Below are positions 33,938 to 43,102 of a stretch of 64,000 bases of DNA, in pieces. Where the stretch lies: the NCBI RefSeq assembly GCF_004216535.1, contig NZ_SGWX01000001.1:1550001-1614000 (forward strand). Reading direction: 5' to 3'. A program made the translations under genes and the position numbers. The stretch's first letter is position 1, and each line of letters begins with the position of its first letter. Below the pieces are notes generated by a model. It was not told the origin of the DNA. It worked only from the letters and a program-made list of their open reading frames with translations, and ran no database searches. Origin of the DNA: Xylanimonas ulmi. Lineage in GTDB: Bacteria; Actinomycetota; Actinomycetes; Actinomycetales; Cellulomonadaceae.

Positions 33938-34022
33938 GAGGGCTCCTCTCGCCTCGGGCCGGACCGCCCACCCGGGACGAGCATCCCCGCTCCCCCGCCC
34001 TCGGACCAGTCAGACTCGTCGG

Positions 34023-34691
34023 TCACGCGCCCTGGGCGCGGACCAGCCCGTTCTCGTAGGCGGCGATGACGAGCTGGGCGCGGTCGTGCGCGTGGAGCTT
34101 GGTCATGACCCGGTTGACGTGGGTCTTGGCCGTGTGGGGCGAGATGACCAGGTCCGCCGCGATCTGCGCGTTGGACAGCCCGCGGCCGACGAGGGTGAGG
34201 ATCTCGACCTCGCGCTCGGTCAGCGCGGCGAGCGCGGCGGGCGTCTCCCCCGGGGCCGTGTCGGTGGGCCGCACATACCGGTCGATGAGGGTTCGGGTCG
34301 CCGTCGGCGACAGCAGGGCGTCGCCCGCGCGCACCGCGCGCACGGCGGCCACGATCTGATCGGGGTCCGAGCCCTTGCCGAGGAACCCGCTCGCTCCGGC
34401 CCGCAGCGCCCCGACGATGTAGGCGTCGTCCTCGAACGTGGTCAGCACGAGCACGCGCACGTCCGCGAGCGCCGGGTCGTCGCAGATCTCCCGGGTGGCG
34501 GCGATGCCGTCCATTCCGGGCATGCGCACGTCCATGAGGACGACGTCGGGCCGTAGCCGGCGGGCGAGCTCGACGGCGCGCCGGCCGTCGCCGGCCTGGC
34601 CGACGACGTCGAGCCCGTCGGCGTGGCTGACGAGGTCGACGACCGCCGAGCGCACGAGCGCCTGGTCGTCCGCGACGAGGACCGAGATCAC
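34023..34691 (-). CDS. NarL/LuxR-type response regulator (system 1)
   Basis: A 222-residue regulator. The receiver domain has the acidic pair in VLVADDQALVR, the phospho-acceptor Asp in PDVVLMDVRMPGMDG, and Lys in GASGFLGKGSDP. The C-terminal LuxR helix-turn-helix is LTEREVEILTLVGRGLSNAQ, IAADLVISPHTAKTHVNRVM. The GTG at 34691 overlaps the kinase stop by 4 bases, so kinase and regulator are translated together. The divergent MacB-like transporter at 36057 is the likely target. Confidence 0.92.
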   Translation of the reverse strand: MISVLVADDQALVRSAVVDLVSHADGLDVVGQAGDGRRAVELARRLRPDVVLMDVRMPGMDGIAATREICDDPALADVRVLVLTTFEDDAYIVGALRAGASGFLGKGSDPDQIVAAVRAVRAGDALLSPTATRTLIDRYVRPTDTAPGETPAALAALTEREVEILTLVGRGLSNAQIAADLVISPHTAKTHVNRVMTKLHAHDRAQLVIAAYENGLVRAQGA

Positions 34692-35896
34692 GGCTGGTCT
34701 CCCTGGGTGTCGGTGGGCAGGTCGACGACGACGCGCCACACGCCGGCGCCGTCGTCGCCCGAGGTCATGGAGCCGCGGACGGACTCGACCCGCTCGGTCA
34801 TGCCGACGACGCCGAGCCCCGTGCCGACGCTCAACGCCGCGGCGTCGGCGCCGATCCGGTTGGTGACGGTGATGCGCAGGCTCGCCGGCAGGTACTCGAC
34901 GAGCAGGTGGGCGCGGGCGTCGGCGCCGTGCTTGTGCGCGTTGGTCAGGGCCTCCTGGACGACGCGCAGCGCGGTCGCGTCGACGGCGCCCGGCAGGTCG
35001 CGCGGCTCGCCCTCGGTGCGGCGGCGCACCGCGAGCCCCAGGACCCCGAAGTCGCGCACCACGTCGTCGAGCCGGGCGAGCCCGGCGGGTCCGACGTCGG
35101 ACGCGGCGGGGTCGCGCAGCGCGGCCATGAGGTCGCCGATCTCCGTGAGGACGTCGCGCGAGGACGTGCGGATGACGGCCAGGGAGCGCGCGGCGTCGTC
35201 GGGCCGTGCGGCGAGGGCGGCGGAGGCGACGCCCGCATGCAGGTTGATGACGGCGATCTGGTGGCCGACGACGTCATGCAGGTCACGGGCGATCGACAGG
35301 CGCGCCTCGGCGACGCGCCGCCGCGCGATGGCGTCGCGCGTGGCCTCGGCGCGCTCGGCGCGTTCGCGCGCCTCGGTGAGCTGCTCGCGCTGCGAGCGCG
35401 CGGCCTCGCCGAGCGCGGCGCCGAGCAGGACGACCAGGACGTGCTGGGTCTGCCACCGACCGCCCACGAAGGCGCACGCGGCCACCGTCAGCGCGACGCC
35501 GACGACGGCCACCGTGGAGACCCGGCGCGGGAGGTGCTGAACGGCCGTGAACACGGCGACCGCGACCGCGACGACCGTGCTGGCGTCGAACTCCCCGACG
35601 GCGGTGCCCGCGACCACCAGGGCGAGGGTCGCGGCCAGCGCGGCGCGCGGGAAGCGGCGCCGGACCAGGAGCACCAGGACTGCCGCGGCGGCGAAGCCCA
35701 TCACGGGGCCGGACCAGCGCAGGCCGACGGCGTGGTGCGCCCGTCCCGGGTCGAAGTCCGTTGCGGCCGAGAGCAGCACGGCGAGGGTGGCCATGACATG
35801 CCCGAACCACGGCCAGGTCCAGGGCGGTCGCGTCGAGACAGGGGTCAGCGGCGTGACACCCCGCCCGCGGATCGCTTCCCTCATGGCGACCAGCAT
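34688..35896 (-). CDS. Sensor histidine kinase, HisKA_3 type (system 1)
   Basis: A 402-residue membrane kinase. Four or five N-terminal helices (HVMATLAVLLSAATDF, MGFAAAAVLVLLVRRR, AALAATLALVVAGTAV and others) with almost no outer loops suggest sensing in the membrane. The phospho-acceptor motif is ARLSIARDLHDVVGHQIAVI, and the ATPase part has VVQEALTNAHKHGADA and GTGLGVVGMTERV. The start at ATG 35896 has GGGAG 8 bases upstream; ATG 35884 is an alternative, and the longer frame is a shadow. It is the first gene of the kinase-regulator pair. Confidence 0.9.
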   Translation of the reverse strand: MLVAMREAIRGRGVTPLTPVSTRPPWTWPWFGHVMATLAVLLSAATDFDPGRAHHAVGLRWSGPVMGFAAAAVLVLLVRRRFPRAALAATLALVVAGTAVGEFDASTVVAVAVAVFTAVQHLPRRVSTVAVVGVALTVAACAFVGGRWQTQHVLVVLLGAALGEAARSQREQLTEARERAERAEATRDAIARRRVAEARLSIARDLHDVVGHQIAVINLHAGVASAALAARPDDAARSLAVIRTSSRDVLTEIGDLMAALRDPAASDVGPAGLARLDDVVRDFGVLGLAVRRRTEGEPRDLPGAVDATALRVVQEALTNAHKHGADARAHLLVEYLPASLRITVTNRIGADAAALSVGTGLGVVGMTERVESVRGSMTSGDDGAGVWRVVVDLPTDTQGDQP

Positions 35897-36056
35897 CACC
35901 CATGCTCCCGCGCCGGGCGTCGCACCGGCGCGGTACCACGCGTACCGCGGACGCGGTACGCGAGTGCCTGCGGCTGCGGGATTCCCCGGCGCCGCCCGTC
36001 GCGGACAGTGGTGCTCAGACCGCATGGCACAGGAATCACCACACGGAAGGGACTCC

Positions 36057-36773
36057 ATGTCCGCACCACTGATCTCGGTGAGGGATCTGCACAAGACGTA
36101 CGGGGCGGGGGCCAACGCGTTCCACGCGCTGCGCGGCGTCGACCTCGACATCCAGGCCGGGGAGTCGCTCGCGATCGTCGGCAAGTCCGGCTCGGGCAAG
36201 TCGACGCTCATGCACCTGCTCGCCCTGCTGGACCGCCCGACCGCGGGGTCGATCACGCTGCACGGCACCGAGACCTCGGGACTCGGCGAGCGGGAGCTCA
36301 ACCGGACGCGGAACGCCGAGTTCGGGTTCGTCTTCCAGCAGTTCTTCCTCAACGCGCAGAACTCGGTGCTCGACAACGTGACGATGCCGCTGACCATCGC
36401 GGGCGTCCCTGCGCGCGAGCGCAAGGAGCGCGGGCTGGCGGCGCTGGCCCAGCTGGGCATCGAGGACAAGGCCGGGAACAAGGCCAACGACCTGTCGGGC
36501 GGTCAGAAGCAGCGCGTGGTCATCTCGCGCGCCCTCATCAACCGGCCGTCGGTGATCTTCGCCGACGAGCCGACGGGCAACCTCGACTCGAACACGGGCG
36601 CGACGGTCGAGTCGATCCTCTTCGACCTCAACCGCACGCAGGGCATCACGCTCGTCGTCGTCACCCACGACGAGGAGCTGGCCGCCCGCTGCGACCGCGC
36701 CGTGACCATCGCCGACGGGCTCATCGTGTCCGCGACCGACAAGCCTGCGACCGACCAGGAGGTGGCCGCGTGA
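36057..36773 (+). CDS. MacB/LolD-like ABC transporter ATPase
   Basis: A 238-residue ATPase with Walker A IVGKSGSGKSTLMHLL (about residues 41-56), signature NDLSGGQKQRVVISRAL, Walker B SVIFADEPTGNLDSNTGATV, and the FVFQQFFLNAQNSVLDNVTM Q-loop region typical of the MacB/LolD/BceA group. These act with an FtsX-type permease as mechanotransmission systems for antibiotic resistance or envelope stress. The ATG at 36057 follows GGAAGGGA. It is divergent from two-component system 1 and coupled (GTGA) to the permease. Confidence 0.92.
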   Translation: MSAPLISVRDLHKTYGAGANAFHALRGVDLDIQAGESLAIVGKSGSGKSTLMHLLALLDRPTAGSITLHGTETSGLGERELNRTRNAEFGFVFQQFFLNAQNSVLDNVTMPLTIAGVPARERKERGLAALAQLGIEDKAGNKANDLSGGQKQRVVISRALINRPSVIFADEPTGNLDSNTGATVESILFDLNRTQGITLVVVTHDEELAARCDRAVTIADGLIVSATDKPATDQEVAA

Positions 36774-38068
36774 AGGCCCTCGACGTCATCAAGCGCGCGA
36801 ACGCCAACGCGTTCCGCTCCCGGCTGCGCACCACCCTGACGGCGCTGGCCATCGTCATCGGGGCGTTCGCCCTGACCCTGACCAACGCGCTCGGCGCGGG
36901 CGTGAACTCCTTCATGGCGGACACCGTCGCGACCATCGGCGTCAACGACGTGCTGACCGTCACGCCGCTCGACGATGACGCTCCCGCGAGCGACGGGCCC
37001 ACGGTCTTCGACCCCGACCGCGCGACGATGTCCGGTGGCCCCATGGCCGGCGCCATGGGCCCGACGCTCGCGCTGACCGCCGCCGACCTCGACACGATCG
37101 CCGCCACCCCCGGCGTGCTCGACGTGTCCCCGCTGCGCATGGTCGCCCTCGACTTCGTCCAGGCCGACGGCTCCTCGCCGTATGAGATCTCGCTCGGGAT
37201 GGCGCTGCCGGGCATGCACGTCGAGCTCGCCGCCGGATCGAACGTCGACCTCACGACCGACGAGCCGCAGGTCATCCTGCCGACGTCCTACGTCACGCCG
37301 CTCGGCTTCGACTCCCCCGCCGACGCCGTGGGCGCCATGGTCGACCTCGGGCTCACCGACGCCACCGGCACGATCGTCACGCAGCCCGTCACGGTCGTCG
37401 GCATCGCCGAGCCGGGACTCCTGGGCTCCGCGGGCGCCGTCCCCAACCCTGCGCTCACGGACGCCCTCGTCGACCTCGCGAGCGTCGGCCGCGACCCGGG
37501 CGCCCCGGTGCTGCACATGGCCGCGTTCGTCACCTACGACCCGGACGCCGGCCAGGACGCGACCGCCGACCTGCAGGCGGCCCTGGCCGCCGAGGGCTTC
37601 GAGTCGATGACGGTCGACGACCAGCTCGGGATGTTCACCTCCGTGATCGACACGGTCGTGTTCGTGCTGTCGTCGTTCGCCGTCATCGCCCTGATCGCGG
37701 CGTCGATCGGCATCATCAACACCCTGTTCATGGCGGTGCAGGAGCGCACCCGCGAGGTCGGCCTCATGAAGGCCATGGGTCTGTCGTCGGCCAAGGTGTT
37801 CGCCCTGTTCTCGGTCGAGGCCACCGTCATCGGCCTGCTCGGCTCCGCGGTCGGCGTGCTGGCCGCCATGGTCACCGGGCGCGTCATCTCGTCCGCGCTC
37901 TCGGGCGGCATCCTCGCCGACCTTCCCGGCCTCGACCTGTTCGTGTTCGAGCCGCTGACGGTTCTCGGCGTGATCGCCGGCGTCATGCTGGTGGCGTTCC
38001 TCGCCGGCACCCTGCCCGCCCTGCGGGCGGCCAAGGCAGACCCGATCTCCTCGCTGCGCTACGAGTGA
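36770..38068 (+). CDS. MacB/FtsX-type ABC permease
   Basis: A 432-residue permease. A first membrane helix (TALAIVIGAFALTLTNALGA) is followed by a MacB-like extracytoplasmic domain of about 230 residues rich in Asp and Thr. The C-terminal three-helix FtsX domain (VVFVLSSFAVIALIAASIGI, TVIGLLGSAVGVLAAMVTGR, VLGVIAGVMLVAFLAGTLPA) includes the TREVGLMKAMGLSSAKVFAL coupling helix. It ends PISSLRYE, as in many family members. The GTG start at 36770 overlaps the ATPase stop. A long hairpin follows. Confidence 0.9.
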   Translation: MKALDVIKRANANAFRSRLRTTLTALAIVIGAFALTLTNALGAGVNSFMADTVATIGVNDVLTVTPLDDDAPASDGPTVFDPDRATMSGGPMAGAMGPTLALTAADLDTIAATPGVLDVSPLRMVALDFVQADGSSPYEISLGMALPGMHVELAAGSNVDLTTDEPQVILPTSYVTPLGFDSPADAVGAMVDLGLTDATGTIVTQPVTVVGIAEPGLLGSAGAVPNPALTDALVDLASVGRDPGAPVLHMAAFVTYDPDAGQDATADLQAALAAEGFESMTVDDQLGMFTSVIDTVVFVLSSFAVIALIAASIGIINTLFMAVQERTREVGLMKAMGLSSAKVFALFSVEATVIGLLGSAVGVLAAMVTGRVISSALSGGILADLPGLDLFVFEPLTVLGVIAGVMLVAFLAGTLPALRAAKADPISSLRYE

Positions 38069-38097
38069 GGTCGCGTCCCGGCCGCTGAACGTGGCAT

Positions 38098-38139
38098 GGC
38101 TGCGACGGCCTGACCTCCACCGGTCGGGCCGTCACAGCC
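38098..38139. terminator. Long stem-loop between converging operons
   Basis: GGCTGCGACGGCCTGACC (38098-38115) pairs with GGTCGGGCCGTCACAGCC (38122-38139) with few mismatches around a 6-base loop. It serves the MacB-like operon (plus) and overlaps the stop codon of the minus-strand response regulator, so it may terminate both. Confidence 0.7.
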
Positions 38140-38737
38140 AGCCGCGCTCGCGCGCCACGCGCGCGGCCTCATGTCTGTTGGCGGCGCCGAGCTTGGCGAC
38201 GGCGCTCGACAGGTAGTTGCGCACGGTCCCGGGCGCCAGCGCGGCTCGGCGGGCGATCTCCTCGACCGGGGCGCCGTCGGCCGCGAGCTCGAGGACGTCG
38301 GCCTCACGGCCGGTCAGCGGGGAGTCGCCGGCGGCGATGGCGTCGGCGGCCAGCTCCGGGTCGACGTACCGGCCGCCCGCGGCGACCTGACGGATCGCCG
38401 CCGCGAGCACGGCGGCCGAGGCCGTCTTGGGAAGGAACGCGCGGACGCCGACGGCGAGCGCCCGCTTGAGGTGGCCGGGCCGCCCGTGGCTGGTGACGAC
38501 GACGACGGCGACGGCGGGCGCCGAGCGCGCGAGCTCCTCCGCGACCGCGATGCCGTCGAGGCCGGGCATCTGCAGGTCGACGACGGCGACGTCCGGCTGG
38601 TGTCTGTGCACGAGCGCGACCGCCTCGGTCCCGGACGCGGCGGCGCCGACGACGGTGAGGTCCGCCTCCAGGCCCAGCAGCGTGGCGACGGCGTCGCGCA
38701 CGAGGCCCTCGTCGTCGGCCAGCACGATCCGGATCAC
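38132..38737 (-). CDS. NarL/DesR-type response regulator (system 2)
   Basis: A 201-residue regulator. The receiver has VLADDEGLVRDAV, the phospho-acceptor Asp in PDVAVVDLQMPGLDG, and Lys in VRAFLPKTASAAVL. The LuxR helix-turn-helix is LTGREADVLELAADGAPVEE, IARRAALAPGTVRNYLSSAV, with the arrangement of DesR-like regulators. The GTG start at 38737 overlaps the kinase stop (GTGA). It is the last of four co-directional genes that begin with an ABC-2 exporter, so it probably regulates its own operon. Confidence 0.92.
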   Translation of the reverse strand: MIRIVLADDEGLVRDAVATLLGLEADLTVVGAAASGTEAVALVHRHQPDVAVVDLQMPGLDGIAVAEELARSAPAVAVVVVTSHGRPGHLKRALAVGVRAFLPKTASAAVLAAAIRQVAAGGRYVDPELAADAIAAGDSPLTGREADVLELAADGAPVEEIARRAALAPGTVRNYLSSAVAKLGAANRHEAARVARERGWL

Positions 38738-40011
38738 GCCGCCACCTGCGCCCCTGGGCCACGCGGGGCGTGCGCCTCGAGGACGAACCGGGCGCCGTCG
38801 CGCCCCGCCGTCAGCGTGCCGCCGACGGCGGCGAGCCGCTCGCGCAGTCCGGCCAGGCCGGACCCGCCGGAGCCATCGGCGCCGCGGTCGGCGGCGACCC
38901 GGGCCAGTCCGTCGTTGACCACGCGCAGCCGCACCTGGTCGTCGTCGACCGCCACGTCGAGTGTGCAGGTGCGCGCCTCGGAGTGCCGCACCACGTTGGT
39001 GACGGCCTCGCGCACCACCCAGGCCAGCGCCTCCTGCACCGGGGCCGGCAGCCGGCCCACGTCTCCGACGATCCGGGTGGCGATCCCGGCGGACGCCAGC
39101 AGCGAGCGCGCCCCCGCGAGCTCGGCGTCCAGGTCGACGGCGCGGTATCCGGCCACGACACCGCGCGCCTCGCGCAGCGAGTCCTGGGCGAGCGATCGCA
39201 CGGCGAGCATCTCGCCGACGGCGCGCGGGTCGTCGCGCCGGGCGAGCTCGGCGGCGAGCTCGCTCTTGACGGCGACGGCGGACAGGGCGCGCCCGACGAC
39301 GTCGTGCAGGTCGCGCGAGAAGCGCAGCCGCTCCTCGGCGACGGCGAGACGCGCCTCGGCGGCCCGTGCGGAGTCGAGCGCGCGGACGACGTCGAGGATC
39401 CACACGGTCAGCCGGATCGAGCCGGCGTAGGCGAGCGTGACGGTGAACCCGATGCCGACCAGCGCGGCGGCCTCGCCGGCCGTGCGGTCGAGCAGCGCGC
39501 CCGCGCCCGCCAGCGCGCCCGTGCCGACGGCGCCGAGCAGCAGCCCGCGCAGGCGTGCCGTGACGGCCAGCGCCCCGCAGGAGAACTGCCCGACGGCGAT
39601 GATCATCGCGGACCGCGGGTCCTGCGAGAAGTACGGCATCCCGCCGGTCGGGAGCAGCACGAGCGCGACCGCGACGCCCGCGCCGCCCGTCACCGCGAGC
39701 GCGCCCAGCGCCCGGCGCCGCCAGCGGCCGGTGCGCCGGGTCAGTCCCGCGCGCGTGGTGGCGAGGCAAGCGACCAGGTGCGCCAGCCCGACCGCGAGCA
39801 CGACGAGCGCCAGGGGCCGCGCCGAGGTGGGCTCGGCCGGATCGGTCGCGAGCGCCCCCACCATCGCCAGCAGCATCAGCGGCTCGAGGAACGCGAAGCA
39901 GTACAGCGTCACCCGGGTGTACGCCTCGACCCCTGTCGCGCCGCCGCGCACGCGCAGCGTCGGCGCGCCTCCCCTGGCGCCGCCGGCCCCGCTGGTGATG
40001 GCCCCGCTCAT
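38734..40011 (-). CDS. DesK-like sensor histidine kinase (system 2)
   Basis: A 425-residue membrane kinase. Five or six helices lie in the first 190 residues (FAFLEPLMLLAMVGALATD, LALVVLAVGLAHLVACLATT, GVAVALVLLPTGGM and others). The HisKA_3 box is ERLRFSRDLHDVVGRALSAV, with the His in the DesK-type DLHD context, and the ATPase core has WVVREAVTNVVRHSEARTC and GGSGLAGLRERLAAVGG. It starts 48 bases after the ABC permease stop. DesK kinases sense membrane thickness or fluidity; the ligand here is unknown. Confidence 0.9.
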   Translation of the reverse strand: MSGAITSGAGGARGGAPTLRVRGGATGVEAYTRVTLYCFAFLEPLMLLAMVGALATDPAEPTSARPLALVVLAVGLAHLVACLATTRAGLTRRTGRWRRRALGALAVTGGAGVAVALVLLPTGGMPYFSQDPRSAMIIAVGQFSCGALAVTARLRGLLLGAVGTGALAGAGALLDRTAGEAAALVGIGFTVTLAYAGSIRLTVWILDVVRALDSARAAEARLAVAEERLRFSRDLHDVVGRALSAVAVKSELAAELARRDDPRAVGEMLAVRSLAQDSLREARGVVAGYRAVDLDAELAGARSLLASAGIATRIVGDVGRLPAPVQEALAWVVREAVTNVVRHSEARTCTLDVAVDDDQVRLRVVNDGLARVAADRGADGSGGSGLAGLRERLAAVGGTLTAGRDGARFVLEAHAPRGPGAQVAA

Positions 40012-40059
40012 GATGGCCAGGGTGTCACGCGCGCAGCCCGAACGTCGCCGCGCGCGCCC

Positions 40060-40905
40060 TCACCGCCGCGGCTGCCAGCGCATCCACCGGCGCGCGGCGA
40101 AGGCCGCGGCGACGAGCCATACGGCCAGCACGGCGGCGGGGAACCCCGCGGCCTGGAACGTCTCGGCGAAGGTCAGCGCCGCGCCGTCGTCGCCCGTGCC
40201 CGCGACGCCCAGGCGCATGAGCTCGAACACCGGCTGCAGCGGCGTCAACCTCCCGATGCGCTCCATGGCCTCAGGTGAGGCGCTCAGGGGCGCCACGGTG
40301 CCCGACAGGGCGAGCGCGCCCACGAGGATCGGCAGGGTGGTCAGCTGCGCCGACTCGACGGACTTCGTGAGGCCCGCGCTCGCCGCGGCCAGCAGCGCGA
40401 ACAGCGCCATGCCTCCCGCGAGCGCGACGAGCGCCAGCAGCGGGTTGGTGAGCGGCGGCGTCCCGAACATGGCGACGACGGCGATCGCGCCGAGCGCGCC
40501 CTGGGCGAGCACGATCGCGACGGCTGGCGCCGCGGTCGCCGCGAGCACCTCGCCGGGCGAGGACTCGCCGGTCAGCAGCCTCTTGAGCACCAGGTCCTCA
40601 CGGCGCGCGACCAGCGTCGTCGTCAGGTTGTAGTAGACGACGAACATCAGCGCGTACGCGAGCAGCATCGGAAGCAGCCGAGCGCCGAGCGCCGCGCGGG
40701 CGCCGGCGTCGGGATCGTTCGCCAGTGCGATCGAGCCGAAGATGACCACGGTCATCACCGGCAGCAGCAGGGCGTTGAACAGCGCCGTGCGGTTGCGCAG
40801 CAGCAGGAGCAGCTCGGCGCGCGCCAGGGACGTGACCCGGGCTCGCGCCGGGCGACGTGCGGGGCCCGCTGGGCGGGCCGTGGGCGGTGCGGTTGAGGCG
40901 CTCAT
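40060..40905 (-). CDS. ABC-2 type permease of the system 2 operon
   Basis: A 281-residue membrane protein with six predicted helices, including ALFNALLLPVMTVVIFGSIA, LPMLLAYALMFVVYYNLTTT and LPILVGALALSGTVAPLSAS. The cytoplasmic VARREDLVLKRLLTGESSPG is the ABC-2 coupling motif. Its ATG overlaps the ATPase stop by 4 bases, and the kinase gene follows closely. A Pro/Ala/Arg-rich N-terminal extension of about 25 residues precedes the first helix. Exporters linked to DesKR- or LiaRS-type systems commonly remove membrane-active compounds. Confidence 0.85.
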   Translation of the reverse strand: MSASTAPPTARPAGPARRPARARVTSLARAELLLLLRNRTALFNALLLPVMTVVIFGSIALANDPDAGARAALGARLLPMLLAYALMFVVYYNLTTTLVARREDLVLKRLLTGESSPGEVLAATAAPAVAIVLAQGALGAIAVVAMFGTPPLTNPLLALVALAGGMALFALLAAASAGLTKSVESAQLTTLPILVGALALSGTVAPLSASPEAMERIGRLTPLQPVFELMRLGVAGTGDDGAALTFAETFQAAGFPAAVLAVWLVAAAFAARRWMRWQPRR

Positions 40906-41897
40906 GCGGCGGTCTCGCTTCCGAGGGTTTTGTCGGGGTGGGTGTGCTGGGCGCGATCAGCGCCCTCGACGCCGTCGCCCGACATCGCGGCGATGGCGAG
41001 GAAGGCCTGTTCGAGGGAGGCCGATCGCGCGTCGAGATCGCCCAGACGCAGCGCATGGGCGCTCGCCCAGCCGAGCAGCGTCCCCAGGTCGTCCTGCAGA
41101 CGCTCGGTGCGGACGCTCACCCGGCCGCGGTCGATGGCGACGGCGCCGTGGAGCGTCGGTACGTCCACCGGGCGCAGGGGCACGACGGCGCCTGCGGCGT
41201 CGTGCGGCACGAAGGAGATGCGTGACGGCTCGGCCGCCACGATGTCGGCGACGGCGCCCTCGGTGACGATCCGCCCGGCGTGCATGATCGCGATTCGGTC
41301 GGCGAGCGCCTCAGCCTCCTCAAGGTAGTGCGTGGTCAGCAGCACCGTGACGCCCTCCTCAAGCAGGCCGCGCACAAGCCCCCAGGTCGCGCGGCGCGAC
41401 TCCGGGTCCAGCCCGGTGGTGGGCTCGTCGAGGAACAGCACCTGCGGGCGTCCCATGACCGCCAACGCCAGGTCGAGGCGACGGCGCTCCCCGCCCGAGA
41501 GGGAGGCGACCCGCAGGTCGGCGCGGTGGGCCAGGCCGACGACGTCGAGCGCCTCGGCGACGGGACGCGGCGCCGAGAGCGTGCCCGCCCACATGCGGGC
41601 GGTCTCGGCGACCGTGAGGTCGGCGGAGAATCCCGCCTCCTGGAGCATGATGCCCATGCGCCCGACGACGTCGCGCCGACGACGTCGCGGATCCAGGCCC
41701 AGCACGCGAATCTCGCCCGCGCTGGGTGGGGCCAGGCCCTCGACGAGCTCGACCAGCGACGTCTTGCCGGCGCCGTTGGTGCCCAGGAGCGCGACGAGCT
41801 CGCCGCGCCGCACGGCGAGGTCCACCCCACGCACCGCCTCGAACGCCCCATAGCGTCGGCGGGCCCCGCTGACGGTGATCACTGCCTGTGAAGTCAT
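40902..41897 (-). CDS. ABC exporter ATPase of the system 2 operon
   Basis: A 331-residue ATPase with Walker A LLGTNGAGKTSLVELVEG (about residues 37-54), signature ASLSGGERRRLDLALAVMG, Walker B QVLFLDEPTTGLDPESRRAT, and the H-loop VTVLLTTHYLEEAEALADRI. A C-terminal accessory domain of about 100 residues (SVRTERLQDDLGTLLGW, SLEQAFLAI) is typical of ABC-2 exporters. It is the first gene of the operon ATPase-permease-kinase-regulator. Two GCGGCCGC-type palindromes occur about 25-45 bases upstream, but their meaning is unclear in this GC-rich DNA. Confidence 0.92.
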   Translation of the reverse strand: MTSQAVITVSGARRRYGAFEAVRGVDLAVRRGELVALLGTNGAGKTSLVELVEGLAPPSAGEIRVLGLDPRRRRRDVVGRMGIMLQEAGFSADLTVAETARMWAGTLSAPRPVAEALDVVGLAHRADLRVASLSGGERRRLDLALAVMGRPQVLFLDEPTTGLDPESRRATWGLVRGLLEEGVTVLLTTHYLEEAEALADRIAIMHAGRIVTEGAVADIVAAEPSRISFVPHDAAGAVVPLRPVDVPTLHGAVAIDRGRVSVRTERLQDDLGTLLGWASAHALRLGDLDARSASLEQAFLAIAAMSGDGVEGADRAQHTHPDKTLGSETAA

Positions 41898-42018
41898 GTC
41901 ACAAGCCTCAGCGCCGATGGCGGCCGCCGGTAGTGCGGCCGCTCACCGATTCGGGTGCGAGACTCCCGGGTCGGGCATGACAGACGTCACGGACCGGGGC
42001 CGCACGGCGCCGCGTCGC

Positions 42019-42618
42019 TCAGTGCAGTGAGTCGTCGGGCGCGCCTGTCCGCCAGGCGTAGAACGGGACCTGCAGGCCGGCGCGCGTGGGAGCGCACAGG
42101 AACGGCCCCGCGCTGACGCCATCGCGGGCGTCGAAGGGAACGACGCGCACGAGCTGCCATCTCCGCTCCCCCTGGCGGGCGCGGATCGTCAGGGCGTCAC
42201 CCGACCAGCTGACGCGGAACGTCACGCGGGCGTCGCCCCTTTCGGGGGCCGGCGACGCCGACCAGTCCGACCGACCGTCGGTCACGACGGCGCCGATCTG
42301 GGGGACGCCGTCGGCGAACTCGACGCCCGCCTTGACCCAGTGCTCGTGCGACGCGCGCACGAACACCCCGGCCTGGTCGAACTGCTGGGAGAACGGCGTG
42401 CCGAACTCGACCTCGACGCCGGAGTCGGGGGCGAACGGCGCGACGAGCGCGTGCTCGCTGTCGTGCACGAACCCGTACGAGGTGTGCCGCCACGCGTCGC
42501 TGCCCTCCACCGCAGTCGCGCGCAGGACTCCCTCAGGAGAGATGTGCGTCGCAGCCGGCTCATGGGTCCACCGGCCCTCGGACCAGTCGACGCGCCGCCC
42601 GGAGACCTGCGCGGTCAC
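42019..42618 (-). CDS. DUF1349 protein (concanavalin-like fold)
   Basis: A 199-residue cytoplasmic protein of the DUF1349 family, a concanavalin-A-like beta-sandwich group. Key stretches are TDFW-like WRHTSYGFVHDSEHALVAPF, FSQQFDQAGVFVRASHEHWV, KAGVEFADGVPQIGAVVTDG and the closing GPFLCAPTRAGLQVPFYAWR. No catalytic residues are known for the family. The ATG overlaps the stop of nothing downstream but its own 5' end overlaps the DUF1304 stop by 4 bases, so the two genes are co-translated. Confidence 0.82.
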   Translation of the reverse strand: MTAQVSGRRVDWSEGRWTHEPAATHISPEGVLRATAVEGSDAWRHTSYGFVHDSEHALVAPFAPDSGVEVEFGTPFSQQFDQAGVFVRASHEHWVKAGVEFADGVPQIGAVVTDGRSDWSASPAPERGDARVTFRVSWSGDALTIRARQGERRWQLVRVVPFDARDGVSAGPFLCAPTRAGLQVPFYAWRTGAPDDSLH

Positions 42619-43004
42619 AGGGTCAGGCCGAGCGCCAGGGCGATGACGCCGAGCGCGGGGATCACGCCCTGCTTCAGCGCGGCCGCCGCCTTGTCGGGGC
42701 TCGACAGCAGCAGGACGAGGCTGGCGGCGACCATCGACCCGGCCCCGGTGAACACCATCGTCACCCCGGCCGTCTGGGCGCCCACGGCGTAGAGCACGAT
42801 GCCGAGCGCCACGACGACGGCGAGGAACAGGTTGTAGAAGCCCTGGTTGAACGCGAGGTCCCGCTGCGCCTGCGCCTGTTCGACCGTGCCGGTGCCGAAC
42901 GTCCTGCGGGCGCGCTCACCGGTCCACGCGATCGACTCCAGATAGAAGATGAACACGTGAGTCAACGCGGCGACGGCGGCCAGCACAAGCCCTGCGACGA
43001 TCAT
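42615..43004 (-). CDS. DUF1304 small membrane protein
   Basis: A 129-residue integral membrane protein with four helices: MIVAGLVLAAVAALTHVFIF, LFLAVVVALGIVLYAV, VTMVFTGAGSMVAASLVLLL and ALGVIALALGLTL. The FYLESIAWTGERARRTFG loop and QRDLAFNQGFYNLFLA are the family hallmarks of DUF1304. Function unknown. The ATG at 43004 has GAGAGGACCC upstream; a longer frame to 43244 is a shadow. It is coupled to the DUF1349 gene. Confidence 0.85.
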   Translation of the reverse strand: MIVAGLVLAAVAALTHVFIFYLESIAWTGERARRTFGTGTVEQAQAQRDLAFNQGFYNLFLAVVVALGIVLYAVGAQTAGVTMVFTGAGSMVAASLVLLLSSPDKAAAALKQGVIPALGVIALALGLTL

Positions 43005-43102
43005 GACCGGGGGTCCTCTCCTGGGAGCGCGCGCCACCTGGGCGAGCCGACCACCCCAAACTAGGCGGGACGGATCGGCGCGCAATCCGAGAGCGCACGC
43101 CG

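Noticed and set aside
41915-41945. Two GCGGCCGC palindromes upstream of the ABC ATPase as an operator
   Set aside because: Such sequences are expected by chance at this GC content; no extended symmetry.
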